A stretch of 64,000 nucleotides of DNA from Psychromonas aquimarina ATCC BAA-1526. GTDB taxonomy: Bacteria; Pseudomonadota; Gammaproteobacteria; Enterobacterales; Psychromonadaceae. The position numbers and the translations under genes were made by a program. Where the stretch lies: assembly GCF_000428725.1 (NCBI RefSeq), contig NZ_AUAM01000008.1, forward strand, positions 1 to 64,000, given 5' to 3'. Numbering within the stretch: the first letter of the stretch is position 1; each line of letters starts with the position of its first letter. Below the pieces are notes generated by a model, which searched no databases, was not told where the DNA came from, and was given only the letters and a program-made list of their open reading frames with translations. Shown here one piece after another: positions 45,606 to 55,486 of this stretch.

Positions 45606-47831
45606 ATGAAGATGAAAGTCACCAAATTAAGCGCATTGATCGCTGCCGTTATTCTAAGCGGATGTAATGATTCCGATAACGATGACAGCAGTAAATTTCA
45701 GCAGCCGCAGTTGACCACAGGATCTCTCACTGTTATCGAGAAAGACGGTTATCAGTTTAAAGATCATAATAAAGACGGTGAAGTTAACCCGTTTGAGGAC
45801 TGGCGTTTAAGTGCCTCTGAACGTGCAGATGACCTTGTTGCTCGAATGACTACAGAAGAAAAAGCCGGTGCTATGATGCACGGCACATTCTCTATCTCTG
45901 CAGGAACACTAGGTGAAAGTGAATCTCGCTTGGTCTTTGAGGGCGGCACCCCTATGTTCCCTAACAATACGGTCTTAATTAAAGATCGTTTTCTCAATAC
46001 ATTTATCACCCGCCAGGCGGGCGCAGTACAAGATATTGCGGACGATAATAACAGGGCTCAGGAAATAGCTGAACAAACCCGCCTTGCTATCCCGCTTTCA
46101 ATCTCTAGCGATCCGCGTAACCACTTTAATGAAGCCGGCGGCGCATCTATCGGTGCCGGAGAGTTTTCCAAATGGACCGAAACACTGGGTATGGCGGCAG
46201 TTGATGACGTGGAGATGGTTAAAGAGTTTGCTGATATTATCCGCCAGGAATACCTGGCGGTCGGTATTAACCAGGCACTGCATCCTACAGCAGATATAGC
46301 CACTGAACCGAGATGGGGCCGAAACAACAGTACTTTTGGTGAAGATGCGCATGTTTCACGACGCATGACCAAAGCTTATGTGCAGGGGCTGCAGAATTCA
46401 GATACGGATCTGGTTAAAGGCGGTGTCTGGGGCGTAGTAAAACATTTTGCCGGCGGCGGCCCGCAGGAAAACGGTCTTGATGCCCATTACTTTGTCGGCA
46501 GAAAGCAGGTTTATCCGGGTAATAACTTTGAATACCACAAAATTCCGTTTAAAGGCGCTTTTGAAGCCGGTGTCGCGGGTGTAATGCCCTATTACGGTAT
46601 GCCGATTGATGTTAAAGATGGTAAAGGAGTGGCTATTGACGAAGTCGGATTTAATTTCAATAAGTACCTGTTGACCGATGTGTTACGCGGTGAAGAAAAA
46701 TTTGACGGCGTGATTCTCTCCGACTGGCTGGTAGCAGGTGACTGTAAAGCTGACGGCCCATGCCGCAAAGGTCTGCAGACATTAGAAGATTCCACGATGA
46801 ATCCGTTTGCTTACCTGGCTATGCCGTGGGGTGTGGAAGATCTGGAGGCTGCTGAAAGAGCCGCTTTGTTTGTTGATGCTGGTGTTGATTCATTCGGCGG
46901 CATTGATGATCCGTCTGCACTGCTTGCGAGCATTGAAAGCGGTCGATTATCGATCGAACGTATTAATATGTCCGTGAAACGCATTATGCTGAATAAGTTT
47001 AAACAGGGGCTGTTTGAGTCGCCAATGGTTGACTCGGCTGCCGCCAAGGCGATTGTTGGTAAAGCTGAATTCCAGGCTGCCGCTGATGATTCGCAGCGCC
47101 GCTCTGTTACTTTATTGAAAAATGAAGGCGATGTTTTACCGCTTGCTGTTAAAGAGTTAGGCAAAGTATATGTAAGCGGCATCGAAGCAGATTTCGCTGC
47201 CGGCTACGGTCTGACTGTAGTTGATGAAATGGCAGATGCTGATACGATTATTATCCGTACGCACACGCCGGGTCTGCAGGCATTTGCATGGAATCCATTT
47301 GCAGTCATAATGCCGATGGGTGAACTGGGCTTTATGTCTGATGCTCAGTTTGCAGCTCAGGCCGGTACTGTTGATGGTCTGCGTGATTATGAGCTGGCTA
47401 AGGATTCTATGAATGATGCACAGCTTTGTTACCCTGATTCTGAGACATACCCGGAAGAACATCCGCTTGCTGGAAAAGCCGTCGGCCGATGTGAGTATAC
47501 TGGCGGCGCAACGTATGACTTAATCAAGGCTGCGATTGACTCGGGTAAACGTGTTATTCTTGATGTGTTTATGATCCGTCCTACCGCTCTGGGTAATATT
47601 GCAGATGATATTGCTGTTATCACAGCTAACTACGGTACGTCTGATCAAGCATTTTTAGATGTAATTACCAATAAAAATGGTGCAGAACCGCAGGGTAAAC
47701 TGCCGTTTGGTTTACCATTTAATACTGCTGTGGTTGAAGAGTTCGGTTTAGAAGATGTACCTTCTTTTGCCGAGCCGGAAAAAGACACGATTACCCAGTA
47801 TGAGTTTGGATTTGGTCTTTCGTACAAGTAA
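45606..47831 (+). CDS. glycoside hydrolase family 3 lipoprotein (beta-glucosidase-like)
   Basis: A 741 aa GH3 enzyme, expected to release glucose or a related sugar from the non-reducing end of beta-glucans or glucosides. It has a lipoprotein signal (lipobox LSGC, Cys20), so it is anchored in the periplasm or outer membrane. Near the N-terminus the segment DHNKDGEVNPFEDW resembles a calcium loop. The catalytic domain has the nucleophile Asp in ILSDW (about residue 373) and KHFAGGG; a second alpha/beta domain follows. The fibronectin-III-like end of many GH3 proteins is absent. A GGAGGA ribosome site precedes the ATG. It stands alone, with no transporter nearby. Confidence 0.9.
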   Translation: MKMKVTKLSALIAAVILSGCNDSDNDDSSKFQQPQLTTGSLTVIEKDGYQFKDHNKDGEVNPFEDWRLSASERADDLVARMTTEEKAGAMMHGTFSISAGTLGESESRLVFEGGTPMFPNNTVLIKDRFLNTFITRQAGAVQDIADDNNRAQEIAEQTRLAIPLSISSDPRNHFNEAGGASIGAGEFSKWTETLGMAAVDDVEMVKEFADIIRQEYLAVGINQALHPTADIATEPRWGRNNSTFGEDAHVSRRMTKAYVQGLQNSDTDLVKGGVWGVVKHFAGGGPQENGLDAHYFVGRKQVYPGNNFEYHKIPFKGAFEAGVAGVMPYYGMPIDVKDGKGVAIDEVGFNFNKYLLTDVLRGEEKFDGVILSDWLVAGDCKADGPCRKGLQTLEDSTMNPFAYLAMPWGVEDLEAAERAALFVDAGVDSFGGIDDPSALLASIESGRLSIERINMSVKRIMLNKFKQGLFESPMVDSAAAKAIVGKAEFQAAADDSQRRSVTLLKNEGDVLPLAVKELGKVYVSGIEADFAAGYGLTVVDEMADADTIIIRTHTPGLQAFAWNPFAVIMPMGELGFMSDAQFAAQAGTVDGLRDYELAKDSMNDAQLCYPDSETYPEEHPLAGKAVGRCEYTGGATYDLIKAAIDSGKRVILDVFMIRPTALGNIADDIAVITANYGTSDQAFLDVITNKNGAEPQGKLPFGLPFNTAVVEEFGLEDVPSFAEPEKDTITQYEFGFGLSYK

Positions 47832-47858
47832 AAATGACTTAGTCTGATGAGTAAAAAT

Positions 47859-47886
47859 AAAACCCTAGTTAAATGCTAGGGTTTTT
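47859..47886 (+). terminator. rho-independent terminator after the GH3 gene
   Basis: AAAACCCTAG-7-CTAGGGTTTTT: a 10-bp stem followed by T-rich sequence, 28 nt after the GH3 stop. Its symmetry may also let it end the convergent pldA transcript. Confidence 0.9.
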
Positions 47887-47927
47887 GTTTTTAAGCTTTA
47901 ATTTGCTGTAATTCCAATTGGCAGGAT

Positions 47928-48785
47928 TTATAACCAGTCGGTTAATGAAATACCTAAACCAATAGTGTTGGTATACTCATTGTATTCAATCATGCTGTTG
48001 CCGTAACCGCTGAATACCTGCAGGTAGCCGCGCAGATTGCCGTGAATCGGGAAGCTCCAGGAAAATTCTGTTGATCCTTTACTAAAGCCGCTCTCGATAT
48101 TGTTTCTGCTGCTTACAGTAAAAGTATTGTCGCCCCGTTTATAGATAGCGCTGATTTTACCGTGTCCGTAATAATCAAGCAGGTCGGGATTATTATCTTC
48201 TTCTGCTGATTCAGAAATGCGGTGCCATGGATTTACTACAAAGGTAAAATCATTTTTTTCAAATAAAAACTTAGCGTCAAAACGGTTCCAGCTTCGTGAG
48301 ATAGGTTCGCTGCGTCCGTTGGACTGATGAGTAAAACTTAAGGCCGCTAATTTAAACTTCCAGCCTGCACCCAGCTCTTTATCCTGCTGCCATAGAGCAA
48401 AAACTTCAGGCTCATAATTGGTTTCCCTGAACGGCGATGACTGCTCGGTATTATAGGCCTGCCAGAAGGAGACTTGTGTATAGGCAAAATAAACAGAGAG
48501 CGGCAGATCTGCTATATTCTGGGCGACCGGCATTTTGAAGCTGATCTGAAATTTCATCTCCATATTTTGTGCCTTATGATCGTCCCCGGTATTTCGGTAA
48601 ACATCATAACTATCGATTTTATCATTATAATTGAACGGCAGAATATAAGTGGGTTTATGAGGAGTAATCGAAAAGTTGACCTCTTCGAGATTTTTTTCCT
48701 GCTGCAGACGTTTATCAACCGCTGATTGTTCAGCTAGGCTGGAAAAGCTGTATAAAAGAATCAATAGTGAAAATAGAAAACGCAT
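47928..48785 (-). CDS. pldA: outer membrane phospholipase A
   Basis: A 285 aa outer-membrane beta-barrel that hydrolyses misplaced phospholipids in the outer leaflet. It has a cleavable signal peptide (residues 1-18, ending SLA). The catalytic segment HQSNGRSEPISRSWNR contains the His, Ser and the downstream Asn of the OMPLA triad. The C-terminal strand ends with a hydrophobic residue, as barrels do. I prefer the ATG at 48785, because AAGG lies 8-9 nt upstream; the ATG at 48791 would place it too close. Divergent from recG. Confidence 0.92.
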   Translation of the reverse strand: MRFLFSLLILLYSFSSLAEQSAVDKRLQQEKNLEEVNFSITPHKPTYILPFNYNDKIDSYDVYRNTGDDHKAQNMEMKFQISFKMPVAQNIADLPLSVYFAYTQVSFWQAYNTEQSSPFRETNYEPEVFALWQQDKELGAGWKFKLAALSFTHQSNGRSEPISRSWNRFDAKFLFEKNDFTFVVNPWHRISESAEEDNNPDLLDYYGHGKISAIYKRGDNTFTVSSRNNIESGFSKGSTEFSWSFPIHGNLRGYLQVFSGYGNSMIEYNEYTNTIGLGISLTDWL

Positions 48786-48920
48786 ATCCATCGCCTTAAT
48801 AATAATGTAAATTTATTTATCTGTGTATAACCAGTAAACTTGGACGCACAAGAGAATGTAAACGCTATAATAGCTAGACTGTTTGAACTTGTTTTACAGT
48901 CTAACTGCTTGAGGGGCAAA

Positions 48921-50993
48921 ATGAAATTAGAAAAAATTCCCTTAACAGCCCTGAAAGGCGTGGGCATTAAAGCGGCTGAGAGGCTGGCAAAAATCGGCTT
49001 GAATGATGTATCTGACCTGCTTTTTCATCTGCCTCTACATTATCAGGACCGCACCCGTATTTATCCGATTTCTGATCTGAAAGACGGCATGCAGGTTAGC
49101 GTGCAGGGCAGGGTGTTAAGCTGCAATGTACAGTTTGGTAAACGGCGCATATTAAAGTGTAAAATCAGTGACGGCAGCGGCAGCGTCACCCTGAATTTTT
49201 TCAATTTTAATGCTTCACAAAAAAACAGCTTAGAGCAGGGCACTTTAATTAAATGCTTTGGTGAGTTTCGTCGTGGTTATCAGGGCTTTGAAGTAACCCA
49301 TCCCGATTATTCGCGCCTTGATGCCAGGCTGGAGAGTCATGTTGAAGAAACGCTTACGCCGATCTACCCGACCACCGAAGGCTTAAAGCAGAACAGCTTA
49401 CGTAATTTAACTGAGCAGGCGCTGCTCCATTTACAGCAGAATCAAATTGCCGAGTTAGTGCCCACACACCTGCTGCCTCATCCGATTAACCTTGCCGATG
49501 CACTTAAGTATATTCATCGTCCGCCGTCGGATGCCTGTATTGAACAGCTGGAAGCAAAAACTCATCCTGCGCAGCAGCGCCTGATTGTGGAAGAGTTATT
49601 AGCCCAGCAGCTGAGTATGCTGACCATGCGTGTTAATGCTCAGCGGCATCAGGCTGCTGTTATTCATGAAACAGGTTTATTACAAAAACAGTTATTAAGC
49701 AGCCTGCCGTTTTCGGCAACTAATGCGCAAAACAGAGTCTGCAGTGAGATTCAGAAGGATCTGCAGCAGGCTGTACCTATGATGCGTTTAGTGCAGGGGG
49801 ATGTAGGTTCTGGAAAAACCTTAGTTGCTGCACTGGCCGCTTTAAGTGTAATTGAAGCGGGTTATCAGGCCGCTTTAATGGCGCCCACAGAGCTGCTCGC
49901 CGAGCAGCACCTGTTAAATTTTCAGAGGTGGTTTGAGCCGCTTGATATTCGTGTTGGTTTTCTTTCTGGAAAATTGAAAGCCAGAGAAAAGCGTGATCAG
50001 TTAGAAAATATCACCCTGGGTTTGTCGAAAATGGTGGTGGGAACCCATGCACTGTTTTCTGAAAATGTACAATTTAATAAGCTGGCGTTAATTATTGTTG
50101 ATGAACAGCACAGGTTTGGCGTGCACCAGCGATTAGCGTTACGTGAGAAAGGCCAGTTTGGAGATTTTTCTCCGCATCAGTTAACCATGACCGCAACACC
50201 TATTCCGCGAACATTAGCTATGACCGCCTATGCGGATCTTAATGTGTCGGTAATCGATGAACTGCCGCCGGGCAGAACAGCTGTTCAAACCGTTGCACTG
50301 GCGGATTCAAGGCGCGATGAGATTATTCAGCGTGTTTATCAGTCCTGTAAGAATGAAGGGCGTCAGGCTTACTGGGTATGTACCCTGATTGAAGAGTCGG
50401 AGGTGTTAGAGTGCCAGGCGGCTGAGGAAACTGCGAATGGACTGCAGCTGTCTCTGCCTGATTTACGCATTGGTTTAGTACACGGGCGTATGAAAGCTAT
50501 TGAAAAACAGTATGTAATGGAACACTTTAAGGCCGGTGAATTAGATCTGTTAGTGGCAACTACAGTTATTGAAGTCGGGGTGGATGTGCCTAATTCCAGT
50601 TTGATGATAATTGAAAATCCGGAAAGGCTGGGGTTAGCGCAGCTGCATCAGCTGCGCGGACGAGTCGGCCGCGGCAGTGTTGCCAGCCATTGTGTGTTAC
50701 TTTACAAAAATCCGCTGTCTAAAACTGCGCAGAAACGTCTGCAGATTTTACGTGAAAGTAATGACGGTTTTTATATTGCCGAGCAGGATCTGGCTATTCG
50801 TGGTCCGGGAGAAGTTTTAGGTACCAGGCAGACCGGTGTTGCGGAATTTAAAATTGCAGATCTGCTTCGTGATCAGAGTTTACTTCCGCAGACACAGGAG
50901 CTGGCGCAGACGGTCGTGCACTCTTTTCCCGAGTTGATAACACCGCTGACCAAGCGCTGGCTGGGTGATAAAGGGCAGTATGCTCATGCCTAG
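48921..50993 (+). CDS. recG: ATP-dependent DNA helicase RecG
   Basis: A 690 aa helicase that remodels stalled forks and branched DNA (E. coli 693 aa). The N-terminal wedge/OB domain is followed by motor motifs: GDVGSGKT (Walker A, about residue 294), DEQHRFGV (Walker B), TATPIPRTLAM, and GRVGRG near motif VI; the C-terminal TRG region is present. The start is ATG 48921 after GAGGGG; a longer frame from 48840 is not conserved. The AsmA-like gene begins within its end. Confidence 0.96.
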   Translation: MKLEKIPLTALKGVGIKAAERLAKIGLNDVSDLLFHLPLHYQDRTRIYPISDLKDGMQVSVQGRVLSCNVQFGKRRILKCKISDGSGSVTLNFFNFNASQKNSLEQGTLIKCFGEFRRGYQGFEVTHPDYSRLDARLESHVEETLTPIYPTTEGLKQNSLRNLTEQALLHLQQNQIAELVPTHLLPHPINLADALKYIHRPPSDACIEQLEAKTHPAQQRLIVEELLAQQLSMLTMRVNAQRHQAAVIHETGLLQKQLLSSLPFSATNAQNRVCSEIQKDLQQAVPMMRLVQGDVGSGKTLVAALAALSVIEAGYQAALMAPTELLAEQHLLNFQRWFEPLDIRVGFLSGKLKAREKRDQLENITLGLSKMVVGTHALFSENVQFNKLALIIVDEQHRFGVHQRLALREKGQFGDFSPHQLTMTATPIPRTLAMTAYADLNVSVIDELPPGRTAVQTVALADSRRDEIIQRVYQSCKNEGRQAYWVCTLIEESEVLECQAAEETANGLQLSLPDLRIGLVHGRMKAIEKQYVMEHFKAGELDLLVATTVIEVGVDVPNSSLMIIENPERLGLAQLHQLRGRVGRGSVASHCVLLYKNPLSKTAQKRLQILRESNDGFYIAEQDLAIRGPGEVLGTRQTGVAEFKIADLLRDQSLLPQTQELAQTVVHSFPELITPLTKRWLGDKGQYAHA

Positions 50994-52332
50994 CCTTATT
51001 CTATCAAGGTGCAGAGCTTATCGCCGCCTGCTGAGCTGTGTTTTGATAGCCAGTGTATTGAGCTTCTCTTTAGGGGCTTTTATTTACTTTTTTGATCTCA
51101 ACGATTACCGCGGGCTGATCAGCAGGCAGATAAACAGGGCAACAGGTTATCAGGTTAGCTTTGCAGCTCTTGACAGCCGTCTGCTCTCTGAATCCAGGAT
51201 CTCTTTTTCGGGGCTGTCGCTGGCGGCAGATAACCGGGAACTTGTATATATTGATAATGTGGAAATCAATATAAACAAGTTAAGTCTGTGGAACCGCGAG
51301 TTAGAACTTGGTCTCGTAGAGTTAACCGGGGTTAATATCCGCGGAGATGTTTCTGCTTTTACTAAACTTGGCGCTGAAAATACAAGCAGCAGGCAGAGCG
51401 CTTCTAATATTCAAGCGCCGCAGCAGATACCCTGGAAGCAGTTTAAAATACAGAAACTATCTGTTAAGGATCTCAATGTAGATATCACCCAAGCTGAGCA
51501 GCTGCTAGTTGTAGACGGTGCGGCCTTAAGTTCGAAAGAGCTTGTGCTTATCGAAAATCAGCAGCTCGCGGCCGCATTTTTTAAAGGTAATTTAAAACTG
51601 GCGTTCAAAGAGCTTTCTGCGCAGCATTCAAACTCTGAAAAACTGAGACTTTCCGGCTTTAATCTGGACTTCTTTTTTACACTGCAGACCATGCAGGCCG
51701 GCCTGGATATTAAGGCGGATAAGCTGGATATCAGCCTGAACGGACAGCAGGCAGCCGCTGCGCATAATACTCAGCTTGTTATGGAACTTAATAAAGACAA
51801 GCTCAGTATAAAAAGTCTAAGCACAGAACTGTTCTCTGGAGAACTGCAGCTGCAGGCCGATATCTTACTGTCGATGCGCTTATCTGCGAAGCCTGCTTTA
51901 GCTGTTAAAACACTAACTGTGCACGATTTAGCGGTTACAGATATGGATTTAATAATTCCGCCTTTAGCTGAGCGGCCGATAGAAACAGTTTCAAATACAG
52001 AAAATAACAAACAACCACTGCCGATTGAAAACCTGTTTGTAAAGCAGATGCTGTTAACAAATATAAACATCAGCAGTAATAATCAGCAGTTCCCCTTAGT
52101 TGTGAAAAACTTCAACAGCCGTGTTTCCAATTTTACTCTGCTTCATAATCACCAAGTGAAGACGCTGCCTGAAGAAGCGCGCCGTGCCGGTTCATTTTCC
52201 GTGCAGTTTGCTTATCTGCAGTGGGCGTCGGCAGTTATTGAACAGTTTGAAGTTTCAGGGCGCCTGTCGAAAAATGATCAGGCCGTCTTACTGATAAAGC
52301 AGTTGTTAAAAACAGATGCTGTCAGTCAGTAA
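50980..52332 (+). CDS. AsmA-like inner-membrane-anchored protein
   Basis: A 450 aa protein with one N-terminal membrane segment (about residues 18-40) followed by a repetitive beta-rich periplasmic region, of the AsmA type. The start FDLNDYRGLISRQINRATGY matches AsmA N-termini. AsmA-family proteins are now linked to phospholipid transport between membranes. It is shorter than E. coli AsmA (617 aa) and lacks a clear second half. It begins inside the end of recG; ATGs at 50980 and 50986 are both possible (AAGGG nearby). Function inferred only from family. Confidence 0.68.
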   Translation: MLMPSLILSRCRAYRRLLSCVLIASVLSFSLGAFIYFFDLNDYRGLISRQINRATGYQVSFAALDSRLLSESRISFSGLSLAADNRELVYIDNVEININKLSLWNRELELGLVELTGVNIRGDVSAFTKLGAENTSSRQSASNIQAPQQIPWKQFKIQKLSVKDLNVDITQAEQLLVVDGAALSSKELVLIENQQLAAAFFKGNLKLAFKELSAQHSNSEKLRLSGFNLDFFFTLQTMQAGLDIKADKLDISLNGQQAAAAHNTQLVMELNKDKLSIKSLSTELFSGELQLQADILLSMRLSAKPALAVKTLTVHDLAVTDMDLIIPPLAERPIETVSNTENNKQPLPIENLFVKQMLLTNINISSNNQQFPLVVKNFNSRVSNFTLLHNHQVKTLPEEARRAGSFSVQFAYLQWASAVIEQFEVSGRLSKNDQAVLLIKQLLKTDAVSQ

Positions 52333-52460
52333 CTGATTTCCCATGCTGTAATTCATACTCCATTTGTGTTTCGCCGTCGAGGCTAAGATTACCCGTGTAT
52401 CTTGCTTAACTATATGAATAGTAATGGTTTTGTAAGTTGTCAGAATAATAATCTCTATTT

Positions 52461-52469
52461 TGCTATAAT
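52461..52469 (+). promoter_or_regulatory. extended -10 promoter of putP
   Basis: TGCTATAAT combines the TGn extension with a consensus -10 (52464-52469); no good -35 is at 17 bp. The predicted start near 52476 leaves a leader of about 32 nt. Confidence 0.6.
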
Positions 52470-52507
52470 CTCCGCCAGTTTTTAACTTTAATCTTAATAG
52501 GGACCCC

Positions 52508-54004
52508 ATGATTGAAAACAACTTTGCCATAACGGCAACGTTTATAACGTATTTAGCCGGGATGTTATTTATCGGTTATTACGCATATAAACGCACCAGT
52601 AACTCTTCGGATTATTTTTTGGGCGGGCGCACATTAGGGCCATGGCCGGCGGCATTGTCTGCAGGCGCTTCTGATATGAGCGGCTGGTTATTACTAGGTC
52701 TGCCAGGTTATGCTTATGCAGCCGGTATGGAGTCACTCTGGCTGGCCGGCGGTTTATTAATCGGCACCTGGGCTAACTGGTTATTATCAGCAAAACGCCT
52801 GCGTACCTACAGTATTACTACCGACAACTCATTAACTCTGCCGGAGTTTATCTCACGCCGTTTTAATGATAAATCTAAATTAGTACAGACCATAGCCGCC
52901 TTTTTTATCTTAATGTTCTTCCTTTTCTACACCAGCTCCGGTCTGGTTGCCGGTGGTAAATTATTCGAAACTGTATTTGGTTTAGACTATACCTATGCAG
53001 TGGTTATCGGTGCCGCCTGTGTTGTTTCCTACACGCTGTTCGGTGGTTTCTTAGCTGTTTCCTGGACCGATTTAGTGCAGGGATTATTAATGTCGGCCGC
53101 GCTGTTAATTGTGCCGATTGCCGCTATGCAGGGTGGTTTCGGTCAGCTAAGCACTGATTTAGCAAATATTAACCCGGAACTGTTAACGCTGTGGAATGGT
53201 ATTGACGGTCAGCCGTTATCCTGGATTGCGATTGTTTCATTACTAGCCTGGGGCTTAGGTTACTTCGGCCAGCCGCATATTCTTGCACGTTTTCAGGCAA
53301 CACGGACCAATAAAGATTTAACCACTGCACGCCGTATTGCAGTGGTCTGGACTGCGGTTTCTATGTTTGGTGCGATCTTAGTGGGTCTAGTCGGCCTTTT
53401 ATATATTGAAGGTAATATGGCGGGGCAGTTAGCTGACGGCGAAAAAATATTTATGCTTCTGGTAAATGCTATCTTCCACCCGGTTATCGCTGGTATTCTA
53501 CTGGCGGCGATCCTGGCTGCTATTATGAGTACGGCAGATTCTCAGCTGCTGGTATCGTCATCAGCTTTAGCTGAAGATTTCTATAAACAGCTTCTGCGCC
53601 CGGAGGCTTCTTCATCTGAAGTGATGATGGTTGGACGTCTGGGAGTGATCGGATTATCACTGCTGGCGCTGTTCTTAGCAATGGATCCGGACAGCTCGGT
53701 ACTTGGTCTGGTATCTTATGCATGGGCTGGTTTCGGAGCTGCATTTGGACCGGTATTGGTATTAAGTCTGTACTGGAAGCGAATGAACCGAAATGGTGCA
53801 TTAGCGGGAATTATTGTCGGCGGTATTACTATTGTTGTCTGGAAACAGTTAACAGGCGGGATTTTTGATGTTTATGAAATCGTCCCGGGGATTATTTTTG
53901 CCGGCGCTGCTATTGTAATAACCAGTTTAGCAACGGCTGCTCCTGATAAATCAGTTACCGATCAGTATGATTTGTTTGAAAAGAACTTAGCTGAATTTGA
54001 CTAG
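52508..54004 (+). CDS. putP: sodium/proline symporter
   Basis: A 498 aa inner-membrane carrier of the SSS family with about 13 membrane segments. The N-terminal DYFLGGRTLGPWPAALSAGASDMSGWLL region is diagnostic of PutP and contains Na+ and proline ligands; GYFGQPHILARF matches the later conserved loop. Proline serves as nutrient and osmoprotectant. No putA is in the window. E. coli PutP is 502 aa. Confidence 0.94.
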   Translation: MIENNFAITATFITYLAGMLFIGYYAYKRTSNSSDYFLGGRTLGPWPAALSAGASDMSGWLLLGLPGYAYAAGMESLWLAGGLLIGTWANWLLSAKRLRTYSITTDNSLTLPEFISRRFNDKSKLVQTIAAFFILMFFLFYTSSGLVAGGKLFETVFGLDYTYAVVIGAACVVSYTLFGGFLAVSWTDLVQGLLMSAALLIVPIAAMQGGFGQLSTDLANINPELLTLWNGIDGQPLSWIAIVSLLAWGLGYFGQPHILARFQATRTNKDLTTARRIAVVWTAVSMFGAILVGLVGLLYIEGNMAGQLADGEKIFMLLVNAIFHPVIAGILLAAILAAIMSTADSQLLVSSSALAEDFYKQLLRPEASSSEVMMVGRLGVIGLSLLALFLAMDPDSSVLGLVSYAWAGFGAAFGPVLVLSLYWKRMNRNGALAGIIVGGITIVVWKQLTGGIFDVYEIVPGIIFAGAAIVITSLATAAPDKSVTDQYDLFEKNLAEFD

Positions 54005-54019
54005 TTGTGCATGATATTT

Positions 54020-54052
54020 GCCTCGCTTCTGTGCAGATTACAAGAGTGAGGC
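54020..54052. terminator. possible hairpin terminator between putP and ntrC
   Basis: GCCTCGCT (54020-54027) pairs with AGTGAGGC (54045-54052), an 8-bp stem with one G-U pair and a 17-nt loop, between convergent genes. No T-tract follows on either strand, so it is weak evidence. Confidence 0.3.
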
Positions 54053-54071
54053 ATAATGAAAGAGTTTGATA

Positions 54072-55472
54072 TTACGAAATATTAAACTCTTTCAGCTTAC
54101 GGGTTAAAGTGTTTCTTCCCCATCCCAGCAGTTTGGCCGCTTCCTGTTTTTTCCCCTGAGTAAAGCTTAAAGCCGTTTTTAACATGATCTGCTCAAATTC
54201 CGGCAAAGCATTTGCCAGTACATTTTCTTTACCCTGTTTTAATTCTGCTAGTGTCCACTGCTGCAGGTTTTTCTGCCAGACAGGACTTTCCTGGTCCGGA
54301 TCTTCAGTTTCCTGCTCATTTAATTCCGGCGGCAGGTCGGAAATATGCACTTCCTGGCCGCTTGCCATTACGGTTAACCAGCGGCAGATATTCTCCAGTT
54401 GACGCACGTTGCCCGGCCATGGAAGCTGGCTTAAGTATTCCTTTGTCTCCGGTGTAAGTTGTTTGCTTTTAACATTTAATTCTGTGGCGATATTATTTAA
54501 AAAATGCAGAGCGAGCAGACTGATATCTTCTCTACGCTCCTTCAGTGAAGGCAGCTGCAGACGGATCACATTAAGGCGGTGAAAAAGATCTTCGCGAAAA
54601 TCGCCGCTTTGTACTTTTTTCTCTAAATTCTGATGGGTGGCTGCAATAATCCGCACATCCACTTTAATGGCATGATGACCGCCGACACGGTAGAACTGCC
54701 CGTCAGCCAGCACGCGTAATAAACGGGTCTGCACGTCTAAGGGCATATCACCAATTTCATCTAAGAAAAGCGTGCCGCCGTCTGCCTGCTCAAAGCGCCC
54801 CTGGCGGTTAGCCGCCGCGCCGGTAAAGGCGCCTTTTTCATGGCCGAACAGTTCTGCTTCAATCAGCTCCTTAGGGATGGCAGCCATATTCAGGGCGATA
54901 AAAGTCTTTTCTTTGCGCGGACTGTGCTTATGCAGCGCATGGGCAACAAGTTCTTTACCGGTACCGGACTGACCGTTAATTAATACACTCATACTGGAGC
55001 GCGATAAGCGCCCGATAATTCGAAAAACTTCCTGCATTGCCGGGGCTTCACCGATAATTTCCGGTGTTGAAACCATCAGTTCCGGCTTTTTCTTCTTCTG
55101 CTTTAATTCAATGCTGTGGCTGATTGCCCGCTGAATAAGTGCAGTTGCTTCGTGAATATCAAAGGGTTTAGGCAGGTATTCAAATGCCCCGCTTTGATAG
55201 GCATTGACTGCACTGTCTAAATCACTGTGCGCAGTCATGATAATAATCGGGATCAACGGAAAACGTTCGTGAATACGTTCCATTAAAGCTAAGCCGTCAA
55301 TACCCGGCATGCGTACATCGGAGATGATCACTTCCGGCTGCTCTATCTGCAGCTGGCGCCATAAACATTCACCGTCAGGAAAACTGGCGTGTTCAATATT
55401 TTCACTTTTTAATGTGCGTTCTAAAACCCAGCGAATTGCATGGTCGTCATCTACTATCCAAGCTGTTGCCAT
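54072..55472 (-). CDS. glnG: nitrogen regulator NtrC (sigma-54 activator)
   Basis: A 466 aa response regulator (E. coli 469). The receiver domain has the acidic pocket DDDHA and the phosphorylated Asp in ISDVRMPG (about residue 52). The AAA+ domain has Walker A GQSGTGKE (about residue 168) and the sigma-54-contacting GAFTGA loop. The C-terminal Fis-type helix-turn-helix (QEAAKLLGWGRNTLTRKLKEF) binds DNA. It lies 14 nt downstream of ntrB in the glnA locus; its binding sites are visible upstream of glnA. Confidence 0.97.
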   Translation of the reverse strand: MATAWIVDDDHAIRWVLERTLKSENIEHASFPDGECLWRQLQIEQPEVIISDVRMPGIDGLALMERIHERFPLIPIIIMTAHSDLDSAVNAYQSGAFEYLPKPFDIHEATALIQRAISHSIELKQKKKKPELMVSTPEIIGEAPAMQEVFRIIGRLSRSSMSVLINGQSGTGKELVAHALHKHSPRKEKTFIALNMAAIPKELIEAELFGHEKGAFTGAAANRQGRFEQADGGTLFLDEIGDMPLDVQTRLLRVLADGQFYRVGGHHAIKVDVRIIAATHQNLEKKVQSGDFREDLFHRLNVIRLQLPSLKERREDISLLALHFLNNIATELNVKSKQLTPETKEYLSQLPWPGNVRQLENICRWLTVMASGQEVHISDLPPELNEQETEDPDQESPVWQKNLQQWTLAELKQGKENVLANALPEFEQIMLKTALSFTQGKKQEAAKLLGWGRNTLTRKLKEFNIS

Positions 55473-55486
55473 CTGTTAGTTCTCTT

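Noticed and set aside
47928-48791. Possibility that the pldA-like gene is a general porin
   Set aside because: The OMPLA catalytic segment with His, Ser and Asn is intact, so it is a phospholipase.
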